DNA of 46,041 nt from Planctomycetaceae bacterium. Lineage in GTDB: Bacteria > Planctomycetota > Planctomycetia > Planctomycetales > Planctomycetaceae. This document shows positions 9,419-17,330 of the stretch, piece by piece (position 1 is the first letter of the stretch; each line of letters starts with the position of its first letter). A model generated the notes under the pieces. It was not told the origin of the DNA. It searched no databases and saw only the letters and a program-made list of their open reading frames with translations. Location of the stretch: NCBI GenBank assembly GCA_020426505.1, contig JAGQPX010000082.1, positions 1 to 46,041 of the forward strand, written 5' to 3'. Both the position numbers and the translations under genes were made by a program.

Positions 9419-11662
9419 TCAATCTGCGACTTGTCGTTGCAGTAGTCCTTGCAGTTGTTCGACGCGGCGGAGGTCGATGCCAGCGGGGGCTTGTTCGAGG
9501 ACCCAGTTGACGTCGTCCAGACCCTGCTCAGCACGGTTGGTGTTGTAGCAGAGGACAGCTCGGAACAGGCGGTCCTGAGCGGAGTCCGGTTCGACGGCGA
9601 GCAAGGCATTGACGTATCGCAGGGCCGACTCAGGGTCTTCGTCACTATTGGCGACGCTCAGCAGGTTGCGAAGCATGCGGACGATGATCTGTCGATCCGT
9701 GCATGGGGCAAGGTACTCATTATCCCAGGGGCGTCCGGTGTACGAGAGAACTCGCTCTTTCGCATCATTGAGCGACATCAGAGTGCCTCGGTCAAACACG
9801 TCAACGAGTTGGGTCGACTTCTCTCCCAGATGCACGCCGACAATAAAGTGGCCGGGCAGGCCGACGCCATCGACCTTGAGATCAATACGATCGGCAAGCT
9901 CCATGTAGAGCAGTGAGAGTGTGATCGGCAGCCCTTCACGATCGTCGATCACCTCATTGAGATAACTGTTGGACGCATGGTGATAGTTGGTGCGGCTGCC
10001 GTGATAGCCCATCTCGCTGAAGAGATACTCATGCAGCGTCTCCATCTTCTCGGCCTCCGACGGATCAGCGGGGACAAGCGACCGGAGTTCATCGGCCATT
10101 TCGTCGACCTGTTCGCGATAGCCATCGATGTCGAGTTCGCTGTTGTCGATCGCAGCGAGCAACAGTGCCGCGTGGACGAGGTCAACATCAGCGGGCGGTT
10201 CCTCACCATTCGGACGGAACAATGTGGAGAGACGTCGGACGACCGATTCGGTTTGCACTGCCTGTGCCAGTTCGCGCAGCCGGGCGGCCTGTTGTTCGAG
10301 TTCTCGTGCCCGCTCCTGCAGCAGACTGCCTGCCGACTCGGTGGTCCCCAGTGAAAGAACCTCATCAACCATTTCCTTCGGGGGGACGACGTCGACGGGA
10401 ATGTCCTGGACGAGTTGTTGCAGATGATCCCGTGACTCTTGCGAAAGCACTTCGCCGCTGACCTGCTCACCGACCGCGAACTGTTTGAACTGAGCCGTCG
10501 TATGCCGGAACTTTGCCAATCCGGCTCGACCGTTGGTGAATTGATCGTCTGCCGATTCGAACACGAGTTGCTCGTTGCAGAAACATTTGATCAGTCCCTC
10601 ATCGATCCGGACTTTGAGCCGGTTCCAGTCATCCTTGCGGAAAGCATTCACTTCCTTTTCGTCAAGAACTTTCCAGGAGTAGACGTCTGGACCGTCAAAG
10701 CGGGTGAATCGCAGTTTGCCGCTGCTGGGATAGAAGCCGTAGTGCCGGTCTCCACCGTCGGCGTGAAAGATGAGACCGGCGGCTCCGTCTGCCTCGTTCA
10801 TGCGGACCGTGACGGCGACCTCGTACGGTTTCTCGGGAATCTCAAGTTTGGAGAACACGAACGTCCGACCTCCGAAGCCGCGTCCGGGACCGTCAACCAG
10901 AATGCGGCCGGCCCTTTGCCGCCACTGCACGTCGTCTCGAACCTCCCACAACCGACCGTTCAGAGTGCCGATGGTCAGCCACCGCGAGATGGGGACCGGG
11001 TTCGGATGCTCCAACATGAGTTTCAAATCGTTGACAGGAGCGGCATAACCCAGATTCCGCGTCACCTGAGACTTGAGTGTGAGCAATCCGTGCACGCGGC
11101 CTTGCATGTCGACCATGGGGCCGCCGCTGTTGCCGCGCTCGATGGGGATCGCAAGTTGGATCATCGGTTTGCCGTCGACGTCCTCCCGCAAGCCGGAGAC
11201 GACTCCCTGCACAACGCTGTGTTCCAGACCGAGTGGGTTCCCAAAGGCAACAATTGACTGCCCTTGCTTGAGAGTGTCGGAGTCTCCAAGCTCCAGAGGG
11301 GAGAGATCTTCCGCGTTGATCTTCAGGATGGCGAGATCATGAACCCGATCGGTTGCGTGGACTTCGACGACCGGAAACTGTTTGCCATCGAAGGTCCGCA
11401 CTTTGATGGGCCGGGCTTCGCCGATGACGTGCAGGTTGGTGGCAATCAGCCCATTGCCATCGAGTACAAATCCACTGCCGAGCCCTTGCTGCTGCCCGTC
11501 CCGCCCAGCGAACGTCACGACGACAACGGACGGTTTCACCTGCTCGACGAGTTGCTCCACTGTGAGTTCGACATCCTCCGCGTTGGAGGTAGAGGCGATC
11601 AAGCACAGGGACAGAACCGTCGCCGTGAAACTTATTCGGATGGTTCGTTGAGTTTGAGGCAT
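9419..11662 (-). CDS. Exported trypsin-like protease fused to DUF1080-like and SirB1/transglutaminase-like modules
   Basis: A 747-residue protein with three parts. Residues 1-28 look like a Sec signal peptide ending SNA. Residues 35-220 form an S1C (DegP-type) protease with His 78 (TNLHVIG), Asp 109 (HDLAIL) and Ser 179 (GNSGGP). No PDZ domain follows. Residues about 225-405 resemble the DUF1080/3-keto-disaccharide hydrolase beta-sandwich (FVFSKLEIP, GLIFHADG, YGFYPSSGKLRF, WNRLKVRI). After a coiled-coil-like stretch (about 430-475), residues about 510-690 match the SirB1 transglutaminase-like family (LPITLSLLYMELADRI, GLPGHFIVGV), ending in a TPR-like tail. I infer a periplasmic or surface quality-control or processing role; the natural substrate is unknown. 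Confidence 0.85.
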   Translation of the reverse strand: MPQTQRTIRISFTATVLSLCLIASTSNAEDVELTVEQLVEQVKPSVVVVTFAGRDGQQQGLGSGFVLDGNGLIATNLHVIGEARPIKVRTFDGKQFPVVEVHATDRVHDLAILKINAEDLSPLELGDSDTLKQGQSIVAFGNPLGLEHSVVQGVVSGLREDVDGKPMIQLAIPIERGNSGGPMVDMQGRVHGLLTLKSQVTRNLGYAAPVNDLKLMLEHPNPVPISRWLTIGTLNGRLWEVRDDVQWRQRAGRILVDGPGRGFGGRTFVFSKLEIPEKPYEVAVTVRMNEADGAAGLIFHADGGDRHYGFYPSSGKLRFTRFDGPDVYSWKVLDEKEVNAFRKDDWNRLKVRIDEGLIKCFCNEQLVFESADDQFTNGRAGLAKFRHTTAQFKQFAVGEQVSGEVLSQESRDHLQQLVQDIPVDVVPPKEMVDEVLSLGTTESAGSLLQERARELEQQAARLRELAQAVQTESVVRRLSTLFRPNGEEPPADVDLVHAALLLAAIDNSELDIDGYREQVDEMADELRSLVPADPSEAEKMETLHEYLFSEMGYHGSRTNYHHASNSYLNEVIDDREGLPITLSLLYMELADRIDLKVDGVGLPGHFIVGVHLGEKSTQLVDVFDRGTLMSLNDAKERVLSYTGRPWDNEYLAPCTDRQIIVRMLRNLLSVANSDEDPESALRYVNALLAVEPDSAQDRLFRAVLCYNTNRAEQGLDDVNWVLEQAPAGIDLRRVEQLQGLLQRQVAD

Positions 11663-11706
11663 CGAATTCTCAGAACAGAAACCTGTTGACAGGTCGCCGC
11701 AGCCGG

Positions 11707-11778
11707 CGTCGCCAGACGGCGGATTGAAATGTGGTGTTACTCTTTAATCATTACCGGCTTCTGGCGAAGGCCGGCTAC
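11707..11778. repeat. GCCAGACGGC dispersed repeat, copy 1
   Basis: The left part CGTCGCCAGACGGCGGAT (11707-11724) and right part CCGGCTTCTGGCGAAG followed by GCCGGCTAC (11754-11778) recur at 31392-31462. The left part is identical over 18 bases and the right part differs by one base; the middle differs. Each part is itself a small palindrome. It lies in the divergent gap between the multidomain protease gene and the ECF sigma gene. Confidence 0.8.
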
Positions 11779-11909
11779 TGCTTGCGGCTCGACAGGAAGC
11801 TTTCCCTCCCACGACGTCTTTCACCTTCCAGCGAACATCAGATCGGTCGGCAGTGGTGAAGCGTCCTTCCCCATGATAGCCTAACAGGCGTGAATGGGCA
11901 GAGGTTGTC

Positions 11910-12509
11910 ATGTCACTTTCTGATGCGGACATCCTGACACGCGTCCAGCAGGGCGAGCATGAGTTGTTCGGGCAACTCGTGATGCGGTACACCGATCGCT
12001 TTCTGCGCGTCGCTCAGAGCAAATTGGGCGATTGTGCGACGGCCGAGGATGTTGTGCAGGAGACGTTTCTCGCTGCCTTCGCCGCGAGGGACTCGTACAA
12101 ACCGGAGTTCGCCGTCTCGACATGGCTGTGGACCATTTTGCTCAACCTCTGCCGCTCCCGCTGGAAGAAGCAACACAAACGACCGTGGGAACAATCGGGT
12201 CTCACACACGAGTCCGCTGCGGCTTCCCCCACAAGCGAAGAACCATCAGTGCTTTCATGGCTGATCGCTGAGGAGGAGCGAGGATTGTTGCATCAGTTTC
12301 TCAGCGAACTCCCCGAGCCGCAGGCCGATGCGCTCCGGCTGCGGTTTTTCGGTGGACTGAAATATGAACAGATCGCGATGACCACCGGGTGCAGCCTGAG
12401 TGGTGCCAAACGCCGTGTGAAAACGGGTCTTGAACGACTTTCAGAACGTGTCCAGAATTCGGGCTCCTTCGAGACAACATCGAAGAGTCCGCTGGAGGAA
12501 TCCTCATGA
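11910..12509 (+). CDS. ECF-type RNA polymerase sigma factor
   Basis: A 199-residue sigma-70 family protein of ECF type. Region 2 covers about residues 15-85 (YTDRFLRVAQSKLGDCATAE, then DVVQETFLAAF and STWLWTILLNLCRSRWKK). Region 4 covers about residues 130-180, with the helix-turn-helix YEQIAMTTGCSLSGAKRRVKTG. Region 3 is absent, as expected for ECF factors. It would direct RNA polymerase to a small set of promoters on an extracytoplasmic signal. The ATG at 11910 is preceded by GAGG. Its stop codon overlaps the start of the next gene, a zinc-type anti-sigma factor, in an ATGA arrangement. This coupling strongly supports a sigma/anti-sigma pair. Confidence 0.93.
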   Translation: MSLSDADILTRVQQGEHELFGQLVMRYTDRFLRVAQSKLGDCATAEDVVQETFLAAFAARDSYKPEFAVSTWLWTILLNLCRSRWKKQHKRPWEQSGLTHESAAASPTSEEPSVLSWLIAEEERGLLHQFLSELPEPQADALRLRFFGGLKYEQIAMTTGCSLSGAKRRVKTGLERLSERVQNSGSFETTSKSPLEESS

Positions 12510-13132
12510 ATTGTGACCAGGCTTTCGATGCGATGACCGATCCCGACAGGGATGATTCGCCGCTGCTGGATGAGCATCTGGCAGATTGCCCTCGTTGCCG
12601 ACAGATGTATGCAACACTCGAGCCGGCGCTCGGGCTGTTCGACGTCCCGGATGACGAGACAACAGCCGTGACGGACCATCACTCGGCTCACGAAATGATG
12701 CCATCCGTGCAAATGGCACAACAGGTCGCCACTCGACTCGCCGCCAACGGACCGGTGACAAATCGTCACGGCAAGAGACGTCAGTATTGGGGCACCATGC
12801 TCGCGGCGAGTGCGCTCGGTTTTCTCTTGAGCTTCAGTCTGTTGATGCTGATGAACGATGACCATTCCAGATCGCCCGTCATCGTCACCGAGTGCACCTG
12901 GCTCAACCGAGACGCCGTCTCTCGTAGCGAGGAAGCTCGTGCTGTCGTCCACACTTGCGTGACGTGTCATGTCGTCCGTGCAGCAGAGGGACAACAAAGT
13001 CATTCTTCGTTGATCGACGCATCGGAAGAACTGGAGCGACAGCTATCGTTCTGGCATCGCGTCGCTTTCGAAGCCGTCGGCTCACCGACGCTCATCGCAC
13101 AACACACGCAAGAGAATTCATGCCATGTCTGA
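12506..13132 (+). CDS. Membrane-anchored zinc-type anti-sigma factor with a C-terminal CxxCH motif
   Basis: A 208-residue probable anti-sigma factor. The N-terminus has the HX3CX2C zinc-binding pattern of ZAS anti-sigma domains (His 24, Cys 28, Cys 31), also with Cys 3. One membrane segment is at about residues 96-116. The C-terminal part, which should lie outside the cytoplasmic membrane, contains CVTCH at 151-155, a possible heme-c or redox motif. ZAS proteins hold the ECF factor inactive until a signal releases it. The gene overlaps the sigma gene by four bases (ATGA) and the next gene by eight, so all three are likely one transcript. The role of the C-terminal domain is inferred, not shown. 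Confidence 0.85.
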   Translation: MNCDQAFDAMTDPDRDDSPLLDEHLADCPRCRQMYATLEPALGLFDVPDDETTAVTDHHSAHEMMPSVQMAQQVATRLAANGPVTNRHGKRRQYWGTMLAASALGFLLSFSLLMLMNDDHSRSPVIVTECTWLNRDAVSRSEEARAVVHTCVTCHVVRAAEGQQSHSSLIDASEELERQLSFWHRVAFEAVGSPTLIAQHTQENSCHV

Positions 13133-14342
13133 GTGCAGCACGCGCAGGCAGTTCTTACAGGCCACCTCTGCGGGACTGCTCGCAGCAGGGTACACGTCGA
13201 CGTCGTGGGCGGCATCCGCGAACGACACATTGAATATCGGCTGTATCGGCACCGGCGGACGCAGCCGGCAGTTGATGGGGAATCTTCGAGAATTGCCGGG
13301 AGCGAAGCTCGTCGCCGTGTGTGATGTATGGGACCAACACAGGGAACAGGGGCGCGAATTGTGCGAATCCGACTGTAAGGTGTTCACTGATTACCGGAAG
13401 CTGCTGGAGGAGACAGACATCGATGCCGTCGTCATCGGTGCTCCGGATCACTGGCATGTGCCGATGACGATCGACGCCTGTGCAGCCGGCAAGGATGTGT
13501 ATGTCGAGAAACCGCTGACGCATGATGTCTCCGAGGGGGCAGCCGTCATCAAGGCCCAGAATGACAGTCAACGGATCGTGCAGGTCGGCATGCAGCAGAG
13601 GAGCATGCCTCATATCCAGCAGGCGAATGAACTCATTCGGGCCGGGCACATTGGAGACGTGCACAAGGTGCATCTCAGTTGGAACCGCAATGCGCAACGC
13701 GGCTCAAAGAAGGATTACGGCATCGACCCGAAGTCTGTCGACTGGCAGCGGTTTCTGGGCAACGCACCGGAGCAGCCGTTCGACGGTTACCGATTTCGCA
13801 ACTGGCGATGGTTCTGGGACTTTGGAGGCGGAATCTTTACCGATCTGATGGTGCACTGGATCGACGTCGCCCATTGGATTCTGGAGACAGGTGCACCTCA
13901 ACAGGCGGCCAGCATCGGTGACCACTTCACCACCAAAGGCATCTGGGAGACGCCAGACACCGTTCAGACAATTCTCAAGTACCCGGAAAACGGAGTGCAA
14001 GCGTATTTTGAAGGAACGTTCTTCAACGCACGCAATCGAGCCATGATCGAGTTCATGGGGACCAAAGGTACGATCTACATCGACCGTGGCCGCTACGAAG
14101 TTCATCCCGACCCGCATCAGGATCTGGAGGCAAGCGAGCTTGTGTTGGGGACTGAGCCACGCGGGGCGGACTTCTTCGCCAATCCCAACGGGACGCGGCT
14201 GCATCTTGCCAACTGGCTGGAGTGCTGTCGAACTCGCAAGACGCCGAACGCTCCAGTTGAAGTAGGCGTCACTGCAGCGGCAGCGGCTCATCTGGCAAAC
14301 CAATCACTCCGCACTGGCAAGATGGCGTTCGGGCGAATCTGA
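13125..14342 (+). CDS. Tat-exported Gfo/Idh/MocA family oxidoreductase
   Basis: A 405-residue NAD(P)-dependent sugar dehydrogenase-like protein. It starts with a twin-arginine signal (TRRQFLQATSAG) and an Ala-rich cleavage region. The Rossmann motif GCIGTGGRS follows near residue 40. The family motif EKPLTH (near residue 128) carries the conserved Lys, and MVHWIDVAHW lies in the C-terminal alpha/beta domain. Planctomycetes have many such exported members, thought to act on sugars in the periplasm with a tightly held cofactor. The start at 13125 overlaps the anti-sigma stop by eight bases, so this gene is probably part of the sigma operon and possibly under its control. The sugar substrate is unknown. 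Confidence 0.93.
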   Translation: MSECSTRRQFLQATSAGLLAAGYTSTSWAASANDTLNIGCIGTGGRSRQLMGNLRELPGAKLVAVCDVWDQHREQGRELCESDCKVFTDYRKLLEETDIDAVVIGAPDHWHVPMTIDACAAGKDVYVEKPLTHDVSEGAAVIKAQNDSQRIVQVGMQQRSMPHIQQANELIRAGHIGDVHKVHLSWNRNAQRGSKKDYGIDPKSVDWQRFLGNAPEQPFDGYRFRNWRWFWDFGGGIFTDLMVHWIDVAHWILETGAPQQAASIGDHFTTKGIWETPDTVQTILKYPENGVQAYFEGTFFNARNRAMIEFMGTKGTIYIDRGRYEVHPDPHQDLEASELVLGTEPRGADFFANPNGTRLHLANWLECCRTRKTPNAPVEVGVTAAAAAHLANQSLRTGKMAFGRI

Positions 14343-14371
14343 TTGCATTGCGAACGACGAGGCGTCGTACA

Positions 14372-15664
14372 CTACACGGCTCGCAATATGGCGGCGGCGC
14401 TCTGTCCGACGTGTGTGCGGTTCACACTCATGGCAATGCTGCTACGAAGCCGGAGCGGCTCACCACGGACGACGTTCAAGCGGCAGTGTGGATCGGGCGT
14501 TTCGTAGTTCAAGGTCATCGGGACCTGCTGATGACGCAGGGCCATCAAACTGCCCGCCAACTCGACCGCGCCCGCGCCTGCGTCAAAGTTGCCGAAATAG
14601 CTCTTGAGGGCAGTTACAGGAATCTTCAGTGCGTGATCGCCGAACGACTTGTGATACGCCAGCGCCTCGACGCGATCGTCTCGTTGCGTTCCTTTGCCAT
14701 GTGCATTGATGTGACCGATCTCACGCGGTTGGATGTTCGACCGGCGAAGCACATCATTGACGGCTCGAACGATTCCCGTCCCACCGGCTCCGTTCTCGTG
14801 ACCTCGGCCATCGCATCCGCCACTGACGCCGAGGATCTCCGCATAGATGTCGGCCCCGCGAGCAATCGCATGGGCGTACTTCTCAACGACAAAAACAGCG
14901 GCCCCCTCGCCGACGATCGTGCCGTCACGATCACGGTCGAATGGGCGACAGGCTCGCGTGGGATCATCGTCCCGTTGTGAGAGGGTGTCGTAAAGGTTGA
15001 GTCGGGCAATGTCGACCGGATGAATGTTGGAACTGCCGGCTCCGACGATCATCACGTCGGCATCGTCCCGACAAATGACCCGCATCGCCTCAGACAATGC
15101 AAGCAACGCTGAGGATTCACCACTTGTAATCGTATTGTTGGGACCACGCGCATCGTGCTCGATCGCCACATGGCAGGCGGGCATGTTCGGCAACTGACGC
15201 AGGAGCCATAGCGGTGCGATTTTGCCGAGCTTTTCATCCCCCCAGCGTTTGTATCCGTCTCGGCTCGATGGGTCGGCGAAGTCGGCCGCGGCATCGGCCA
15301 GTTCGTCCGGGGTGAAAGAGATATGGCCAGTCCCGAATTCGACGCCCATGCGGTCTGGATCAACGTCGCCACTCCGGATTCCGGCATCCTTCATCGCCAT
15401 GGACGCAGCTGAGACACCCAGCTGAATGTCCCGAGACATGACCTTGAGGAACTTCTTCTGGTAGACGTAGTCTAGTGGGTCGAAGTCGGTGATTTCTGCC
15501 GCAACCTTGGACGGAAGATTCTCGGATGGAAACGACTTGAGGAAGTCGACTCCAGAGTGTCCGTGCAGCAGATTATTCCAGAACCGCTCCTTGCCGATCC
15601 CGACAGGAGATACCACTCCAACGCCGGTGATGACGACACGAGGATTCTGCGACCCAGCCATCAT
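14372..15664 (-). CDS. Beta-ketoacyl synthase family protein lacking the catalytic Cys (chain-length-factor-like)
   Basis: A 430-residue thiolase-fold protein of the KAS II/FabF type. The N-terminus (VVITGVGVVSPVG) and the C-terminal motif NAHGKGTQRDD (His 322) are typical. An ungapped alignment to FabF around GPNNTITSGESS puts Glu 183 at the nucleophilic Cys position. The second active-site His is Asn 359 (SYFGNFDAGAGAVE, where FabF has TGHLLGAAGAVE), while Lys 354 is kept. It should therefore not condense acyl chains on its own. It resembles the KS-beta/chain length factor partner of type II systems, but no intact KS or acyl carrier protein gene is in the window. Two adjacent ATGs (15664, 15661) are possible starts. 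It converges on the oxidoreductase gene. Confidence 0.85.
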   Translation of the reverse strand: MMAGSQNPRVVITGVGVVSPVGIGKERFWNNLLHGHSGVDFLKSFPSENLPSKVAAEITDFDPLDYVYQKKFLKVMSRDIQLGVSAASMAMKDAGIRSGDVDPDRMGVEFGTGHISFTPDELADAAADFADPSSRDGYKRWGDEKLGKIAPLWLLRQLPNMPACHVAIEHDARGPNNTITSGESSALLALSEAMRVICRDDADVMIVGAGSSNIHPVDIARLNLYDTLSQRDDDPTRACRPFDRDRDGTIVGEGAAVFVVEKYAHAIARGADIYAEILGVSGGCDGRGHENGAGGTGIVRAVNDVLRRSNIQPREIGHINAHGKGTQRDDRVEALAYHKSFGDHALKIPVTALKSYFGNFDAGAGAVELAGSLMALRHQQVPMTLNYETPDPHCRLNVVRGEPLRLRSSIAMSVNRTHVGQSAAAILRAV

Positions 15665-16060
15665 AGCCTGATCTCACAGGGGAACTTTAACGCATCCTCT
15701 CCAGATATCGGAGGATCAACGTCGAAGGGGTGAGTCCGAACCGGCGAGTTGAACCGATGGTCAACATGCACTGTACCTGTGAACGGGTCGTGCAGACCAA
15801 GACCGTTGGGCCTACCTTCCGGTAAAAACCGTCAAAGAGCGTAAGACCGCGCCCTCCAACGTTACCCCATCTCATCCAGCCATTGATGCAAGCCGGACAA
15901 TCTGAACAAGAGTGTTCAGTAGCCTGACCCAACAGGCCGACTTGTATCGCCTGAAATTACACCCCAATTGTGCAGGGATGTCAACCACGGGAAGCGAATT
16001 GTGATGCCGACAGACGAACTTTGACACGACGGACCGAAGGTCGTTCAAGCATGTCGGACG
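15665..16060. other. Intergenic region, no gene seen
   Basis: This 396-base gap lies between the sugar transferase stop and the ketosynthase start, both on the minus strand. The only open frame of note (15687-15932, minus) gives a Cys- and Trp-rich peptide with no recognisable motif and no clear ribosome binding site. It presumably holds the ketosynthase promoter; I could not identify convincing -35/-10 boxes. Confidence 0.6.
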
Positions 16061-16939
16061 TCAGATGCCCTGACGATGAATGACTACGCCAATTGTCTTG
16101 AAAAGTATCTTCAAGTCGTTTCGCAGGCAGCAGTTCTGGAGATATAGCAAGTCAAACGCCACTTTCCTGCGGAAGCTCTCAATGTCGTTGTCGTAGCCGT
16201 TGACGACCTGTGCGACCCCGGTCAGGCCCGGCTTAAGCCCCAGTCTCTGAAGATAGTTGGGAATATGCTCAGATAACTCAGAAATGAACTCAGGACGCTC
16301 GGGGCGCGGCCCTACCAGACTCATCTCTCCCCTGAGGACGTTCCAGAGCTGTGGCAACTCATCAAGACGTGTTTTTCGCAAGAATCCGCCAATGGGAGTG
16401 ACACGTTTGTCCCCTTCCACAGCGAACTGCGCCCCGTCCTTTTCGGCGTCGCTTCGCATGGTTCGGAATTTGTACAATGTGAAGTGTCGACCATAGGTGA
16501 AATTCCCACGTCGATCCGTTTTGCTCTTCCTGCGTTCGCCAACGGATTCCGGTGGAGAGCCTGTGCCGACCCGGCGGTCGTCGTAGTCCCTGAGATTGAG
16601 ACCGACCCGTGTTTGCTGAAAGATCGCTCCCCCTGGCGAGGTGAGTTTGACGAGCAGTGCCACAACGAACATCACTGGGAATAGCAACACGAAGGCGATC
16701 GAGGCAACACATACGTCTGTGACGCGTTTGAGGAAACGGGTCTTTTCACCCAGACACCGGGTGTCACGCCTCTGCTGGTTAAGGTCTAGTACTGTTAACC
16801 AGGGGACGTTTGGAATTAGCTCCCCGGCTGCAAAATCGGCAATATCCGAAAGTGTTGACTGCAGCTCAGAGTTGATGGAACTCGATCGAGACTGTTCGTC
16901 GATATCCGGCGGCGACTGCTCAACAGTTGCAGTGGTCAT
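16061..16939 (-). CDS. Bacterial sugar transferase (polyisoprenyl-phosphate glycosyl-1-phosphate transferase)
   Basis: A membrane-associated sugar-phosphate transferase that starts lipid-linked exopolysaccharide or glycan repeat units. A hydrophobic segment (DVCVASIAFVLLFPVMFVVA) is followed by the catalytic domain motifs FQQTRVGLN, LYKFRTMRSDAEKDG, RKTRLDELPQLWNVLRGEMS with LVGPRPERPEF, and the C-terminal KPGLTGVAQV. A basic insert with RRKSKTDRRG lies before the FRTM motif. The long N-terminal part typical of WcaJ/WbaP is missing. I chose the ATG at 16939 (292 aa). The frame stays open upstream to a GTG at 17050, but that extension shows no conserved feature. No other polysaccharide gene is adjacent. 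Confidence 0.92.
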   Translation of the reverse strand: MTTATVEQSPPDIDEQSRSSSINSELQSTLSDIADFAAGELIPNVPWLTVLDLNQQRRDTRCLGEKTRFLKRVTDVCVASIAFVLLFPVMFVVALLVKLTSPGGAIFQQTRVGLNLRDYDDRRVGTGSPPESVGERRKSKTDRRGNFTYGRHFTLYKFRTMRSDAEKDGAQFAVEGDKRVTPIGGFLRKTRLDELPQLWNVLRGEMSLVGPRPERPEFISELSEHIPNYLQRLGLKPGLTGVAQVVNGYDNDIESFRRKVAFDLLYLQNCCLRNDLKILFKTIGVVIHRQGI

Positions 16940-17330
16940 TGCGATAGCCCGGTCAATCCCGCGATGAAATGGCGATACGCGTGTGGTGGTCCACAGAATC
17001 TCGCGAACCCGGAACAGAATCCCATGCAATCTTACGACCTCTTCCTGCACACATCCGTGGAGTTCAGGAAATTGGCCGATCGATTCCCCACACGTTTAAC
17101 AATGGGGTGATTGAGATGCATGGGTTGATTTTATGCTATCTAGGCGAAATGAGGTTGTCCACCTCAATAATCCCGGGATTCACTTGTCTCTCGCACTCAG
17201 GAGAGATCTCCCAGATTTGAATCTCGCCGCCCGCCTGCTCAGCACCACCAGGTGGCAAAATGGTGTTCCCGTCCGGGATTCGCGTCAGTTTCCACACCAC
17301 AAATCCCCAAGTTATGAGGAGGGTGGGAGG
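16940..17330. other. Intergenic region between sugar transferase and thrC, no gene seen
   Basis: The frame of the sugar transferase remains open through the first 111 bases, but without conserved motifs. The rest (17051-17330) is more AT-rich than its surroundings, with TTGATTTTATGCTATCTAGG around 17125, and may hold the transferase promoter. I see no RNA gene or repeat in it. Confidence 0.5.

Noticed and set aside
10439..11257. Open frame of 272 codons opposite the protease gene
   Set aside because: It is antisense to the protease and DUF1080-like modules and shows no independent support.
12293..13003. Open frame of 236 codons opposite the sigma/anti-sigma genes
   Set aside because: The plus strand has a coupled sigma/anti-sigma pair with clear motifs.
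14348..14980. Open frame of 210 codons opposite the ketosynthase gene
   Set aside because: It lies within a clear KAS-family gene on the other strand.
15677..15710. GGAACTT sequence resembling an ECF -35 box
   Set aside because: It points along the plus strand, where no gene starts nearby; probably chance.
15687..15932. Possible 81-aa gene in the gap before the ketosynthase
   Set aside because: Cys/Trp/Arg-rich composition, no ribosome binding site, no family resemblance.
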